A stretch of 64,000 nucleotides of DNA from Methylotenera versatilis 301 (GCF_000093025.1 NC_014207.1:2914001-2978000); one strand, 5' to 3'. Positions 16,626 through 25,940 are shown, numbered from the stretch's first letter. Translations and numbers: made by a program. The notes: generated by a model not told the origin, from the sequence alone.

Positions 16626-18008
16626 TTAGAATGTGTACATTGCAGTTAACCAAAGCTTTTCGGTATCACGAATACGGCTAGCAGTAGCTACATATTGGTC
16701 GCTCTCAGTAAACTTACCGTATTCAAGCTTAGTCATAATGTTACTATTCACGTTATATGTGACAGCCGCATTCCACTCCTTACCGTACTTATCTCCAGTA
16801 CCTCCACCGACTTTAGCGAAATCTACATCAGAATTAATCACATGGTAATCAGCAAAGAATAGGAAATCATCTAAACGATAAGTTGCAGTAACAAAGGTAT
16901 CTTTAATACCTTGCCTAGGCGTCGCTAGAAACTTATCGACCCAGCCTTGGAATAAGTGATTCGTACCAAATGGTGTTTGAAACGCAAATTTACCATTATT
17001 GCTAGAGAGGGTTTCCTGGTCGAGGCGGATATTAAACGCATCAAAACCAACGCCACCGCCTAGCTTCAAATAATGCGCATCAATGCGACTGTCACCACCT
17101 GAATAATCCGTTTGTTTGGCATACTCAGCCGTGTAAGCTGCTCTAAAGTTTGGACTGAATGGATGAGTACCATCCAAACGTAGACCTAAAGTTTTATTTG
17201 ATTGATTAGCTGAAGGATTGCCAGCGCCAAACCAAGCATTACCAAAACCTAAGTCATCAAATTTTGAGAAGTATCCATAACCCGTTAAGCCCTCTGTCCC
17301 TGAAATGCTATATTTAGCATTCACAATATCTAACGCACCCGCAGTACGGTATCTGGTATTGATTTGGTTGACTGATTCAAAGTGTGCAGCGTATACACTG
17401 GTATCAGGGATAGATTTATTTGTCACAGAAACACCATCAAACACTTGCATGACTTGTCTAAAACCAATATCACCAATAAAGCGTACATTGTCTAAATTGG
17501 TTTGTTGGCGGCCCAAGCGGAATTTGGTGTTCTTAATGCCAGTCCAGTCAATGTAAGCTTGATTGATATTAGTTTGATCAGGATCTACCACTTTGGCATA
17601 ACCTGAATTATCAGGCTGATTTGATGCCGCATTAATAGGCGTGAAGCTTGTGCCATCGTTATAGTTATCATTTAACTTAGTCACGTTAATGATTTGGGCT
17701 GCAAAACTAAAGTTGTGAAATGGTGATGTTTGCCAGCCAATTAAGCTGCGTAAGGTAAAAGCATTAGCATCCTCAAGTGGCTTGGTTGCAAATGGCGTTC
17801 CTGCAGGGCCGTTACCATCTTGTTGCACATTTTCATAACGCAGCCTGAAGCTGGTCATTGGCTTACCTTCCTTAATTGAATCAAGAAAAGTATATTCAGG
17901 TTCCGCAACAGCTTCTTCTTCCGCATAAGCGTTTTGCGCCATGCTCGCAAGCGCTAAAGTTGTGCAAGCCATCATTAAATTAAGCTTAAATGTAGAATTG
18001 ATTTTCAT
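16626..18008 (-). CDS. Outer-membrane porin, alginate-export type, in the nitrate locus
   Basis: A beta-barrel of about 460 residues beginning MKINSTFKLN, with a Sec signal peptide ending at NAYAEEE. The start at 18008 is chosen because a GGGA ribosome-binding site precedes it and the signal peptide begins there; the longer frame overlaps the upstream ABC gene. The mature protein has alternating beta-strand pattern (FRLRYENVQQDG, FRLGRQQTNLDNVRFIGDIG) and ends in the aromatic terminus MYTF, as outer-membrane proteins do. Lying between nrtC and nirB, it is inferred to let nitrate or nitrite cross the outer membrane. Confidence 0.85.
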   Translation of the reverse strand: MKINSTFKLNLMMACTTLALASMAQNAYAEEEAVAEPEYTFLDSIKEGKPMTSFRLRYENVQQDGNGPAGTPFATKPLEDANAFTLRSLIGWQTSPFHNFSFAAQIINVTKLNDNYNDGTSFTPINAASNQPDNSGYAKVVDPDQTNINQAYIDWTGIKNTKFRLGRQQTNLDNVRFIGDIGFRQVMQVFDGVSVTNKSIPDTSVYAAHFESVNQINTRYRTAGALDIVNAKYSISGTEGLTGYGYFSKFDDLGFGNAWFGAGNPSANQSNKTLGLRLDGTHPFSPNFRAAYTAEYAKQTDYSGGDSRIDAHYLKLGGGVGFDAFNIRLDQETLSSNNGKFAFQTPFGTNHLFQGWVDKFLATPRQGIKDTFVTATYRLDDFLFFADYHVINSDVDFAKVGGGTGDKYGKEWNAAVTYNVNSNIMTKLEYGKFTESDQYVATASRIRDTEKLWLTAMYTF

Positions 18009-18063
18009 ATTATTCCCTTTAGTAAGATGTTGATTTTGTATATTCATTATATTTATTATGTGG

Positions 18064-18900
18064 TTATGCTGCTTTTTTAGCATGGCGCTCATACAAAAAG
18101 CGCAATACTTCACTACGTAAATGGTTGTAGTCTTTGTCTTCGGCTAATGCTAAACGCGCTCTTGGACGAGGTAGGTTCACCTCTAAAATTTCACCTATGC
18201 CGGCTGATGGGCCATTAGTCATCATCACTACGCGGTCAGACAATAAAATGGCTTCATCAACATCGTGCGTCACCATTACCGCTGTACAGCCAGTTTTAGC
18301 CATAATCTTCATGAGCTCATCTTGCAGATTTGCGCGAGTTAAAGCATCTAATGCGCCAAATGGCTCATCTAATAACAACACTTTTGGCTCCATCGCCAAA
18401 GCACGGGCAATGCCTACACGCTGCTTCATACCACCTGAAATCTCATTCGGGCGCTTATCTGTTGCGTGTGTTAAGCCGACTAACTCTAATGCTGCATCAG
18501 TACGCGCTTTAAGTTGTACTTTGCTTTCGCTTGCATCTGCACTTGCACCAAATACGCGCTCTACTGCTAAATACACGTTCTCATAACAGGTTAACCAAGG
18601 CAGTAGTGAGTGGTTTTGAAAAACTACCGCACGCTCTGGTCCTGGTCCTGCAATCTCACGACCTGCGCAAAACAACAAGCCTTCTGTTGGCTGTGTTAAC
18701 CCTGCAATCAGGTTTAATACGGTTGATTTTCCACAACCAGAGTGCCCGATGATTGAAATGAACTCACCTTCTTTAATGCTCAGGTTGATATTTTTTAGTG
18801 CGTTAAAGTCACCTTTTTTGGTCGAGAATGTCATATCAACATTCTCTAATTGCACATATCTATCAGCATTTGCTTTTTCTGGGTTCAGTATTTTTTCCAT
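18064..18900 (-). CDS. nrtC: Nitrate ABC transporter, ATP-binding subunit
   Basis: A 278-residue ATPase that energises nitrate import. Walker A is GHSGCGKST, the signature is EISGGMKQRVGIARALA, and Walker B is VLLLDEPFGALDALTR, followed by the switch His in MVTHDVDEA. It is of the NrtD/SsuB/TauB size and lacks the extra substrate-binding domain of cyanobacterial NrtC. The ATG at 18900 is preferred to the one two codons upstream because the AGGA box then sits 7 bases away. It follows nrtB by about 50 bases. Confidence 0.9.
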   Translation of the reverse strand: MEKILNPEKANADRYVQLENVDMTFSTKKGDFNALKNINLSIKEGEFISIIGHSGCGKSTVLNLIAGLTQPTEGLLFCAGREIAGPGPERAVVFQNHSLLPWLTCYENVYLAVERVFGASADASESKVQLKARTDAALELVGLTHATDKRPNEISGGMKQRVGIARALAMEPKVLLLDEPFGALDALTRANLQDELMKIMAKTGCTAVMVTHDVDEAILLSDRVVMMTNGPSAGIGEILEVNLPRPRARLALAEDKDYNHLRSEVLRFLYERHAKKAA

Positions 18901-18947
18901 GATCATTCCTAAAGTAATGTCTAAAATTTAATTAGTTAGCAAACAAA

Positions 18948-19925
18948 TTACTCATAACTGAATTTTTTGGCGATTTGTGTCAGCGCGAACTCTAAAAGCA
19001 AGCCGACAATACCTACTACAAAAATTGCGATAATGATGTGTTCTACATTCAGGTTATTCCATTCGTCCCACACCCAGAAGCCAATACCCACACCGCCTGT
19101 TAGCATTTCAGCAGCCACAATCACTAACCACGCTACGCCGATAGAAAGGCGTACACCTGTCATCATGTAAGGTAAAACGAATGGGAAAAGAATTTTAGTC
19201 ACAATTTTCCACTCGCTTAAATTAAGCACCTTAGCCACGTTCATATAGTCTTGCGGCACTTTACTAACGCCTACGGAGGTGTTGATAATCATTGGCCAAA
19301 TCGCTGAGATAAAAATCACCCAAATCGCCGCTGGATTGGCTGCTTTGAACACTAGCAGACCAATTGGCAACCAAGCTAACGGTGAAACAGGGCGCAATAA
19401 GCTGATGATAGGCGAGGTCATACGAGACATAAACTCAAAGCGACCAATAATGAAGCCAAGCGGAATGCCCACTAGCGCTGCCAAGCTAAAACCTAAAGCC
19501 ACACGCTGTAACGAAGCTAGAATATTCCAACCCACACCTTGGTCATTTGGCCCATTGACATAAAACGGATCGCTAAATAACTCAATCGCTGAATACCAAG
19601 TTTTGAGCGGGCCTGGCAAATTAGGCGATTGATGAGAGATCAATGTCCAAACTGCAAGTAGCAGCAAAACACCAAATACTGGCGGCAAAACCACATTCAA
19701 AACACTATAGATTTGTGCTTTGCGTTTACTTGGCTTATTGCTCAATAGCGCACTACTCTTTTTGGTCACTACTTTTGCCACTTCAGTTTTTGCAGCTTCT
19801 GCTTTTGCTGCCTCGGCAATCACTACTTTCTCTGTATCAGCCATAGCAGCTCCTTTGCTTACAACAGTTTCTTTACTTTGCATGATGGCTTTTAAGCTTT
19901 CTTTACTTATACTAGTCGCGCTCAT
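18948..19925 (-). CDS. nrtB: Nitrate ABC transporter, permease subunit
   Basis: An inner-membrane permease of 325 residues with about six helices in residues 75-320, of the BPD_transp_1/NrtB type. The cytoplasmic EAA loop is visible around IWPMIINTSVGVSKVPQDYMNVAKVL. The first 70 residues are an unusual Ala/Lys/Glu/Val-rich soluble extension, with repeated AEAAKAEAAK-like units, before the first helix at VLNVVLPPVFGVLLLLAVW. It lies between nrtA and nrtC in the operon. Confidence 0.92.
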   Translation of the reverse strand: MSATSISKESLKAIMQSKETVVSKGAAMADTEKVVIAEAAKAEAAKTEVAKVVTKKSSALLSNKPSKRKAQIYSVLNVVLPPVFGVLLLLAVWTLISHQSPNLPGPLKTWYSAIELFSDPFYVNGPNDQGVGWNILASLQRVALGFSLAALVGIPLGFIIGRFEFMSRMTSPIISLLRPVSPLAWLPIGLLVFKAANPAAIWVIFISAIWPMIINTSVGVSKVPQDYMNVAKVLNLSEWKIVTKILFPFVLPYMMTGVRLSIGVAWLVIVAAEMLTGGVGIGFWVWDEWNNLNVEHIIIAIFVVGIVGLLLEFALTQIAKKFSYE

Positions 19926-19972
19926 AATTGGCTCCTGAGTGTCTCTTTAAACTGAGTTTCTTTTAAAAAGCT

Positions 19973-21262
19973 TTATGCTTTTATCTTGAATGAAGCAGCA
20001 TAGGCCGCTGGATTTTTACCATCCCACACCACGCCATCCATCAACTTGCTTGATCGCATCACATCTTTTGGTACGCTAATACCTAATTGCGTTGCTGCTT
20101 CGGTGTAGAGCTGTACTTGATTGATTTTCTTAGCAACCGCTAAGTAATCTGGATCTGATTTCAACAAGCCCCAACGTTTGTGCTGTGTTAAGAACCACAT
20201 ACCGTCTGACAAGTATGGGAAGTTCACTTTGCCATCCTCAAAGAACTTCATGAAGTTAGGATCTTTCCATTTTTTACCGATACCATTGTCGTAATCGCCC
20301 ACAAAACGGCCAGCAATCACTTCTTCAGGCGCATTCACATACGCTTTGCCTGAAATTAATTTAGCGACTTTTGCACGATTCTCTGTTGCTTCGATATAAC
20401 GACAAGCATCTAGAATTGCCATGATCATGGCACGTGAAGTATTCGGGTTTTTAGCCACAAACTCAGCTGTAGTTCCCAATACTTTCTCAGGGTGATCTAC
20501 CCAAATGTCTTGAGAGGTAGCAACGGTGTAGCCGACTTTGTCATAAATTGCGCGAGCATTCCATGGCTCACCTACGCAGTAACCATCCATATTGCCAATA
20601 CGCATATTGGCAACCATTTGTGGTGGAGGAACTACAATAGTTTTAACGTCTTTGATTGGGTTGATACCATTTGCCGCAAGCCAGTAGTTAAGCCACATTG
20701 CATGTGTACCCGTTGGGAAAGTTTGCGCAAATGTGTAATCGCGGTTTTCATTATCTAGAAGGCGTTTTAGGCTATGGCCATCTTTAACGCCTTTATCTTT
20801 TAGCTGATTAGCTAAAGTAATGCCTTGACCGTTGTGGTTCAACGTCATCAACACAGCCATGTCTTTTTGTTGACCGCCAATACCCAGTTGCACGCCATAC
20901 ACCAAGCCATATAGCACGTGAGCTGCATGTAACTCACCATTCACTGTTTTATCGCGAATCGCTGCCCAAGAGGCTTCTTTTGATGGCGTGATTTTGATAC
21001 CGTATTTTTTATCAAAGCCCATTTCTGCAGCCACAACAATCGGTGCGCAGTCAGTCAGAGGAATAAAACCAATTTTCACTTCAGTAATTTCTGGGGCATC
21101 TGAACCTGCTGCATAAGCGTTAGTACTGATACCTTTTGGCACAATACCCATCACTGCCGCAGCGCCAAACGCGCCTGCCATCGTCGTGCGAAAAAAGTCA
21201 CGACGGCTACTATCTACCGTTGGCTTAACATCTAGATTAAGTGCTGTATCGTTAGTATTCAT
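19973..21262 (-). CDS. nrtA: Nitrate ABC transporter, substrate-binding protein with Tat signal
   Basis: A 429-residue periplasmic nitrate-binding protein (NMT1/NrtA type). The N-terminus has a twin-arginine signal, SSRRDFFRTTMAGAFGAAAV, with processing expected after the Ala-rich stretch near residue 50. Conserved blocks include EVKIGFIPLTDCAPIVVAAE at the mature start, FPTGTHAMWLNYWLAANGI and MDGYCVGEPWNARAI, which line the anion site in NrtA/NasF homologues. It is the first structural gene after the antitermination leader at 21365-21513. The Tat signal argues against it being the cytoplasmic sensor NasS. Confidence 0.94.
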   Translation of the reverse strand: MNTNDTALNLDVKPTVDSSRRDFFRTTMAGAFGAAAVMGIVPKGISTNAYAAGSDAPEITEVKIGFIPLTDCAPIVVAAEMGFDKKYGIKITPSKEASWAAIRDKTVNGELHAAHVLYGLVYGVQLGIGGQQKDMAVLMTLNHNGQGITLANQLKDKGVKDGHSLKRLLDNENRDYTFAQTFPTGTHAMWLNYWLAANGINPIKDVKTIVVPPPQMVANMRIGNMDGYCVGEPWNARAIYDKVGYTVATSQDIWVDHPEKVLGTTAEFVAKNPNTSRAMIMAILDACRYIEATENRAKVAKLISGKAYVNAPEEVIAGRFVGDYDNGIGKKWKDPNFMKFFEDGKVNFPYLSDGMWFLTQHKRWGLLKSDPDYLAVAKKINQVQLYTEAATQLGISVPKDVMRSSKLMDGVVWDGKNPAAYAASFKIKA

Positions 21263-21364
21263 CTTTTTTAATCTCCTGAATTAATCAAACTGTCTAAACT
21301 TAAAACCATCTAAACCTGCATTTTAAAAAATCGTTACTTAAAACTTGTAGTGCTATTTCCGGGC

Positions 21365-21432
21365 AACAAAAAAGGCGTCTGGTAAGCAATCAACTCTTCT
21401 TCAGAGAATCAATCGATTACCAAGACGCCTTT
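21365..21432 (-). terminator. Leader terminator upstream of nrtA
   Basis: In the minus-strand transcript GGCGTCTTGGTAA pairs with TTACCAGACGCC (one bulge), followed directly by TTTTTT. It stands between nasT and nrtA and is well placed for NasT-controlled antitermination. Confidence 0.88.
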
Positions 21433-21453
21433 GCCTTGAATTACATTTAATTT

Positions 21454-21513
21454 GAGCCAGCTTTGGCTCTAAATTTGTTACTTTTGTTAACAGTCATATT
21501 CGCCATTGAATAT
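21454..21513 (-). promoter_or_regulatory. Two-hairpin ANTAR-target RNA motif in the nrtA leader
   Basis: Two stem-loops with six-base loops precede the leader terminator. The first is ATATTC-AATGGC-GAATAT (21496-21513), the second GAGCC-AAAGCT-GGCTC (21454-21469), both read on the minus strand. Each loop has A at position 1 and G at position 4, the known signature for RNA recognised by ANTAR antiterminators. The gene just upstream encodes such a protein. Confidence 0.85.
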
Positions 21514-21542
21514 AATCGTTAACCTACTTCATTACCGTCTAA

Positions 21543-22118
21543 CTAAAGCAGCAACTCTGCTGCCTCTATAATTTGCTTTGATAATGCACCGATGCGCATA
21601 TGTTTTTGCATCGCCATGGAGCGCAATAAGTTATACGCCTCATCTTCATCAATCTTACGCTGCTTCATAATCAAGCCTTTTGCACGTTCGACTAACTTTC
21701 TTTCACTTAACTTGGTGTTTGCTTCATTTAAAGCAACACGTAAATTCTTAAACTCTTCAAAACGCGCGATTGCCGCATCTATCACTGGCTGCAAACGTTC
21801 ATTCGGTATGCTACCCACTACATAAGCACACACACCTGCTTGCGTTGCCAACTTAATTTGTTCTTTATCACCATCATGCGTAAACATCATAATCGGCCGC
21901 GGGTCGTTCATGGTCATCACGCAAATATTCTCTAACGTATCGCGGCTTGGTGAGTCAGTATCTATAATCACAATATCTGGCTGCAACTCGCAACAGGCAT
22001 CATCTAAGTTAACCGTATCTTTAAGATGTGCGATTACTTCGTACCCCGTATCTAGCAATGATTGCTTGAGTGGTTTGGTACGCTCCAAATCGTTATCAAC
22101 AATCATTACTTTTAACAT
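21543..22118 (-). CDS. nasT: ANTAR-domain antiterminator, NasT type
   Basis: The 191-residue protein has an N-terminal receiver-like domain (MIVDNDLERTK at the start, with the possible phospho-acceptor Asp in IVIIDTDSPSRD) and a C-terminal ANTAR domain (LVERAKGLIMKQRKIDEDEAY near residues 140-160, then LLRSMAMQKHMRIGALSKQ). NasT binds leader RNA and lets polymerase pass the terminator before nitrate genes; in known systems the sensor NasS holds it inactive without nitrate. No nasS is visible here. Its gene opens the nitrate locus and has a sigma-54-like promoter upstream. Confidence 0.92.
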   Translation of the reverse strand: MLKVMIVDNDLERTKPLKQSLLDTGYEVIAHLKDTVNLDDACCELQPDIVIIDTDSPSRDTLENICVMTMNDPRPIMMFTHDGDKEQIKLATQAGVCAYVVGSIPNERLQPVIDAAIARFEEFKNLRVALNEANTKLSERKLVERAKGLIMKQRKIDEDEAYNLLRSMAMQKHMRIGALSKQIIEAAELLL

Positions 22119-22150
22119 GGCAACTTATCTTTAATGCTCGATTAAATAAA

Positions 22151-22166
22151 AGCAATTAGCATGCCA
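22151..22166 (-). promoter_or_regulatory. Predicted sigma-54 promoter of nasT
   Basis: TGGCAT-N5-TTGCT on the minus strand closely matches the -24/-12 consensus. The predicted start lies near 22140, about 22 bases before the nasT ATG. Confidence 0.72.
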
Positions 22167-22277
22167 ATATTTTAAATAAAGGCTATCACAATGATTTTAT
22201 TAGGTATTTATCTAAAATGTGAGTTTCTAAAACTAATGATTTATCTGTGCACGCACGCAGAAGGTGCAACTTCACCA

Positions 22278-22299
22278 CCCCACTTTGGTGCACGGTGCA
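22278..22299. promoter_or_regulatory. Putative NtrC enhancer site upstream of nasT
   Basis: The minus strand reads TGCACCGTGCACCAAAGTGG, overlapping TGCACC halves with a GCACCAAAGTGGGG core close to the NtrC site GCACC-N5-GGTGC. One arm is imperfect. It lies 110-150 bases upstream of the sigma-54 promoter, a typical enhancer distance. Confidence 0.5.
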
Positions 22300-22313
22300 G
22301 TATTTATTGATTT

Positions 22314-22350
22314 TTAGATGATTAATCTATGACAAGAATTAATCATCTAA
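22314..22350. repeat. 13-bp AT-rich inverted repeat after hflX
   Basis: Perfect arms TTAGATGATTAAT (22314-22326) and ATTAATCATCTAA (22338-22350) enclose 11 bases just downstream of the hflX stop. No clear T run follows on the minus strand, so it is a doubtful terminator. Confidence 0.5.
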
Positions 22351-22354
22351 ATAG

Positions 22355-23707
22355 TTAATCTAAGGTACTAGCCTGAACCTGCGCACGCAGCTTATTGATA
22401 GCTTCTGCTTCTCCGCGAACCATTAAAAATGCGCCGTCGTTATCTGAACGCTCTTCCAGTACTTGGCAGCTTGCGTAGATTTTTCCACGCCACTGCTGCG
22501 CTGACCAAGGTAGAAAAAGTTCGGCCTCAATCAAATCCTGCTGAAAAAATGCAACGATAGTCTGGTGCAACTTAGCAACATCATCAGGTCGCTTTGCGCT
22601 CATCACGATGCAATCTGGGTACTTTTCTCGCAGAGTAGCTTCGCACTCAGCTTGCGCTGCCGCATCTCCCACATAGTCAATTTTGTTAAAAATACGTAGG
22701 CGCGGCACAACATCGGCACCAATTTCTTCCAGTACTTCATTGGTCACTTCAAGCTGGCGCACAAAACCAGGGTCGCTTGCATCAATTACGTGCAGTAATA
22801 ATGAGGCATCTAATGCTTCATCTAGCGTTGATTTAAACGAGGCAACTAGACCATGCGGCAGGTTTTTAATGAATCCCACGGTGTCGCTCACAAGAATACG
22901 AGGCACACTTTCTGGGTATAAAGAGCGCACTGTAGTATCTAATGTAGCGAAAAGCTTATTGGCCACCAATACCTCGCTACCAGTGAGCGCACGCATCAGG
23001 GTCGATTTACCTGCATTGGTATAACCCACTAAGGCGATACCGGCAATACCTTGGCGCTCTTGCCGTCTGGCACGCTGCGTTTTGCGCTCAGCATCCATCG
23101 CGACAATTTCCAACTGAAGTTCGGCGATACGGTCACGAATTTTACGTCTATCCAATTCGGTTTGCGACTCACCCGCACCGCGACCACCTTCGCCGCTACG
23201 TTGCCGGCCTTGTGAACCAGCTAACTTCGCCGCTTCGCGCATACGTGGCGCCATGTAACCAAGGCGGGCAATCTCAACTTGCGCACGCGCTGCACGCGAG
23301 CGGGCATTGCGGTGAAAAATCTCTAGAATCACCATAGTGCGATCCATTACTACGCAACCCACTTCAAGCTCCAGATTACGCGCCTGTGACGGTGATATTT
23401 CGTGGTCAACCAAAAGTGTATTGATTTCCACGTCACCTAAGTTCGCAGCGACTTCATCGACCTCGGTTATTTCGTATTCGTTATTCACATAATCACGTAT
23501 TTCCTGCCGCTTACCTGCACCCAGATAAGCCGTCACATCAAAGCCTGCGCGTTTTTGCACAAAGGTTTTAACTACCGTAAATCCCAATGTTTTTGCGAGT
23601 TCGCGCAACTCGTTTAACGAGGCTTCAAACTCAATATCTGTCACACTTGGAATTTGAACTGCAGCCACAATGGCGTAATTAGGTTGCTCTTTATCTTCTT
23701 TTTGCAT
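22355..23707 (-). CDS. hflX: GTPase HflX
   Basis: A 450-residue ribosome-associated GTPase that helps rescue or split stalled ribosomes. The N-terminal HflX domain has GFDVTAYLGAGKRQEI and LLVDHEISPSQARNLE. The coiled linker ends in GSQGRQRSGEGGRGAGESQ. The G domain carries G1 GYTNAGKSTL, G3 DTVGFIKNLPH and G4 NKID. The usual partner hfq is not next to it; it lies alone between the nitrate locus and nnrS. Confidence 0.95.
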   Translation of the reverse strand: MQKEDKEQPNYAIVAAVQIPSVTDIEFEASLNELRELAKTLGFTVVKTFVQKRAGFDVTAYLGAGKRQEIRDYVNNEYEITEVDEVAANLGDVEINTLLVDHEISPSQARNLELEVGCVVMDRTMVILEIFHRNARSRAARAQVEIARLGYMAPRMREAAKLAGSQGRQRSGEGGRGAGESQTELDRRKIRDRIAELQLEIVAMDAERKTQRARRQERQGIAGIALVGYTNAGKSTLMRALTGSEVLVANKLFATLDTTVRSLYPESVPRILVSDTVGFIKNLPHGLVASFKSTLDEALDASLLLHVIDASDPGFVRQLEVTNEVLEEIGADVVPRLRIFNKIDYVGDAAAQAECEATLREKYPDCIVMSAKRPDDVAKLHQTIVAFFQQDLIEAELFLPWSAQQWRGKIYASCQVLEERSDNDGAFLMVRGEAEAINKLRAQVQASTLD

Positions 23708-23782
23708 GAGGAAATAATGTTGATTGATTAAGCGAAGGCAGATAGTACCTTAAAAGCACTAAATTACCTGCATTATCAATGC

Positions 23783-24985
23783 TTAACCGAATGCACCATC
23801 GGCTCTTGGTTTTAGCAAAATTGGCGTATAAATCACCACAAAAACGGCAAAGCTGAATATCCATAACATGGCTGCCACTAGCATCCAACTCATATAAAGC
23901 TGCGATGCGAACATCGGTACGAAGGCACGAAATAGCACGCTGACAACCAAGCCAGCAAAAGCTAACCCTATCCAACGAGAAGGCTTTCTAACATCTCGTC
24001 CTGTATGGCCTAAAGCCACGCGCGACATCATACTAAGCGCCATTAAGCCAATGCCACCGATAGTGAAAAGATGTAAAGTTAGAATAGATAGGCTACTGTA
24101 TAGCGCTTGTAATCCGTAAAAGAAAAATCCAACGTTAATATACCAAGCTGATAAGTACAAGCTCCATAACAAAGGCACGCGCCATATTCCAGCAGTATGC
24201 CAATTGAATAAGCGGTAGCCGTTCAATGTAAACAAAGTCCACGCAAACATAGCAGTTAAATAAGGGATTTGTATAAAAATTGCGTTGATGAATAGCACGA
24301 TAAAAAATACCAATATGCTGATGTCTAACCATTGATATTGCTTTAGCTGGACTCGGCTTTCAGTGCCGCGCTCTATAAAGAATGGAATCACGCGTCGGCC
24401 TATCATGAGAATCAGACTGATAAACAATAAGACCGCGCCATTAATGGCGTATGCCATTCCACTTGTGAGTATTCCAAAGCAGCCAAGATAAAAAATGAGG
24501 TTGCCAACCCACAATAAAATCACTTTACTGACAACCACGAGTTGCTTCCATTGCTTGGCCTTAACGAGAGGCATGGCAATCGCGATAATTAACATCAAGC
24601 CAAACAATAAGTCTGCGCTTGCAGCCCAAGGCAATAGCGCAGCACCAAACAAAAATAGCAATCTAGCCGCGCACCAAAGCGCAAATAAGACCATTAACGG
24701 CTTACCAAACACGGTTGGTAACCCTGTCCAATTTTTAATTGCCGTGAGTAAAAATCCAGCCACCACCGCCATGCCGTATCCATACAGCATCTCATGCGCA
24801 TGCCACTGACTGATAGAAATATTCTCAACACTCACGGAGACATAAGAGAAATAAACAAGCATCCATGCTGCCATTGAAATAACGGCAAAAACACTCGCCC
24901 CTAAAAAGAATGGGCGAAAGCCAAGATTAAATAGTGCGAGTTTCTTTGCACTTTCAGAATTAGGTATATTGATTTGAATTTGCAT
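23783..24985 (-). CDS. nnrS: NnrS family haem-copper membrane protein
   Basis: A 400-residue inner-membrane protein with about 12 helices. The N-terminus LFNLGFRPFFLGAS and the helix containing QWHAHEMLYGYGMAVVAGFLL are hallmarks of NnrS, which binds haem and copper and protects cells from nitric oxide and related stress. Further conserved blocks are IGRRVIPFFIERG and HLFTIGGIGLMALSMMSRVALGHTGR (a run within residues 310-335). Its position close to the nitrate genes fits a role against nitrogen oxides, but it appears to be a separate unit. Confidence 0.92.
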   Translation of the reverse strand: MQIQINIPNSESAKKLALFNLGFRPFFLGASVFAVISMAAWMLVYFSYVSVSVENISISQWHAHEMLYGYGMAVVAGFLLTAIKNWTGLPTVFGKPLMVLFALWCAARLLFLFGAALLPWAASADLLFGLMLIIAIAMPLVKAKQWKQLVVVSKVILLWVGNLIFYLGCFGILTSGMAYAINGAVLLFISLILMIGRRVIPFFIERGTESRVQLKQYQWLDISILVFFIVLFINAIFIQIPYLTAMFAWTLFTLNGYRLFNWHTAGIWRVPLLWSLYLSAWYINVGFFFYGLQALYSSLSILTLHLFTIGGIGLMALSMMSRVALGHTGRDVRKPSRWIGLAFAGLVVSVLFRAFVPMFASQLYMSWMLVAAMLWIFSFAVFVVIYTPILLKPRADGAFG

Positions 24986-25108
24986 AGCGTTTTATATCGC
25001 TCCGGCCTAAAGTTTTGTGAATTTTACTCAATCAAGTTGATACAATTGCGCAAATAATACTAACTTGATTACTCATCTATGCTATTGATGCAGCGCAAGA
25101 ATATGTAA

Positions 25109-25729
25109 ATGCTTACAAGTACTCTCCATTTACAACAAGCCACCAAATTTCTAACTAACTTAGATGCTGATTGGGCGCGGCTAATTGAGACTGTAGGTGA
25201 GTGTCAATTTGAACCTAAACCAGCGCGTGAGCCTTATGAGGCTTTAATACGTGCAGTGGCATATCAGCAACTACATGCCAAAGCGGGCGATGCCATTATC
25301 AAAAGATTGTTGAGTATTTATGGTGACGCTTTTCCTGCAGCATCTCAATTATTAGCGACAGATTTTGTCAATCTGAGAGCTTGCGGATTTTCTGCACGTA
25401 AAATTGAGACGATACAAGGTATTGCAGAAGGCGCGATTTCTGGGCTGGTGCCAACTCGAACTGAAGCAGCCAGCATGGCTGATGAAGATTTAATTCTGCG
25501 CTTAGTAACGCTTAAAGGCATAGGCCGCTGGACGGTTGAAATGCTACTGATGTTTACCATGGCGCGTATGGACGTACTCCCCGCTGACGACTTTGGTGTC
25601 GTGCAAGGTTATAAACGACTGAAGAAGCTAAAAGTCGCGCCTACTCGCAAAGAAATCACTGAAATTGGCAAAACTTGGAGCCCTTATCGCACGATTGCTA
25701 GCTGGTATTTGTGGCGTGTGCCAAAATAG
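25109..25729 (+). CDS. alkA: DNA-3-methyladenine glycosylase II (AlkA type)
   Basis: A 206-residue base-excision enzyme that removes alkylated bases. It carries the helix-hairpin-helix and Gly/Pro-Asp motif LVTLKGIGRWTVEMLLMFT, followed by the catalytic Asp in VLPADDFGVVQGYKRL. It is of the short Mag1/AlkA form, without the N-terminal domain of E. coli AlkA. It stands alone, divergent from nnrS. With alkB in the same window it suggests attention to alkylation damage, though the two are 19 kb apart. Confidence 0.92.
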   Translation: MLTSTLHLQQATKFLTNLDADWARLIETVGECQFEPKPAREPYEALIRAVAYQQLHAKAGDAIIKRLLSIYGDAFPAASQLLATDFVNLRACGFSARKIETIQGIAEGAISGLVPTRTEAASMADEDLILRLVTLKGIGRWTVEMLLMFTMARMDVLPADDFGVVQGYKRLKKLKVAPTRKEITEIGKTWSPYRTIASWYLWRVPK

Positions 25730-25940
25730 CGTTTTTATAAATTAGCTAATAATTAGTTTAGTGCGCCTAATCTATATCGGCAGAGTCACACTAGGTCAAT
25801 GACGACTCATCGAGCTATTTGCATAGCCTTACTGCCTTATTCACAGCACTGCTGGCTATTTTAGCATTTAGAGTTATTTTGCACATTTTTTAATCTCATT
25901 TGGTTTTAATGTTACTTGTTTTAATGTTATAAGTTTATTC

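Noticed and set aside
19973-21262. Assigning the binding protein as NasS
   Set aside because: It has a clear twin-arginine export signal and sits in an nrtABC order, so periplasmic NrtA is the better call.
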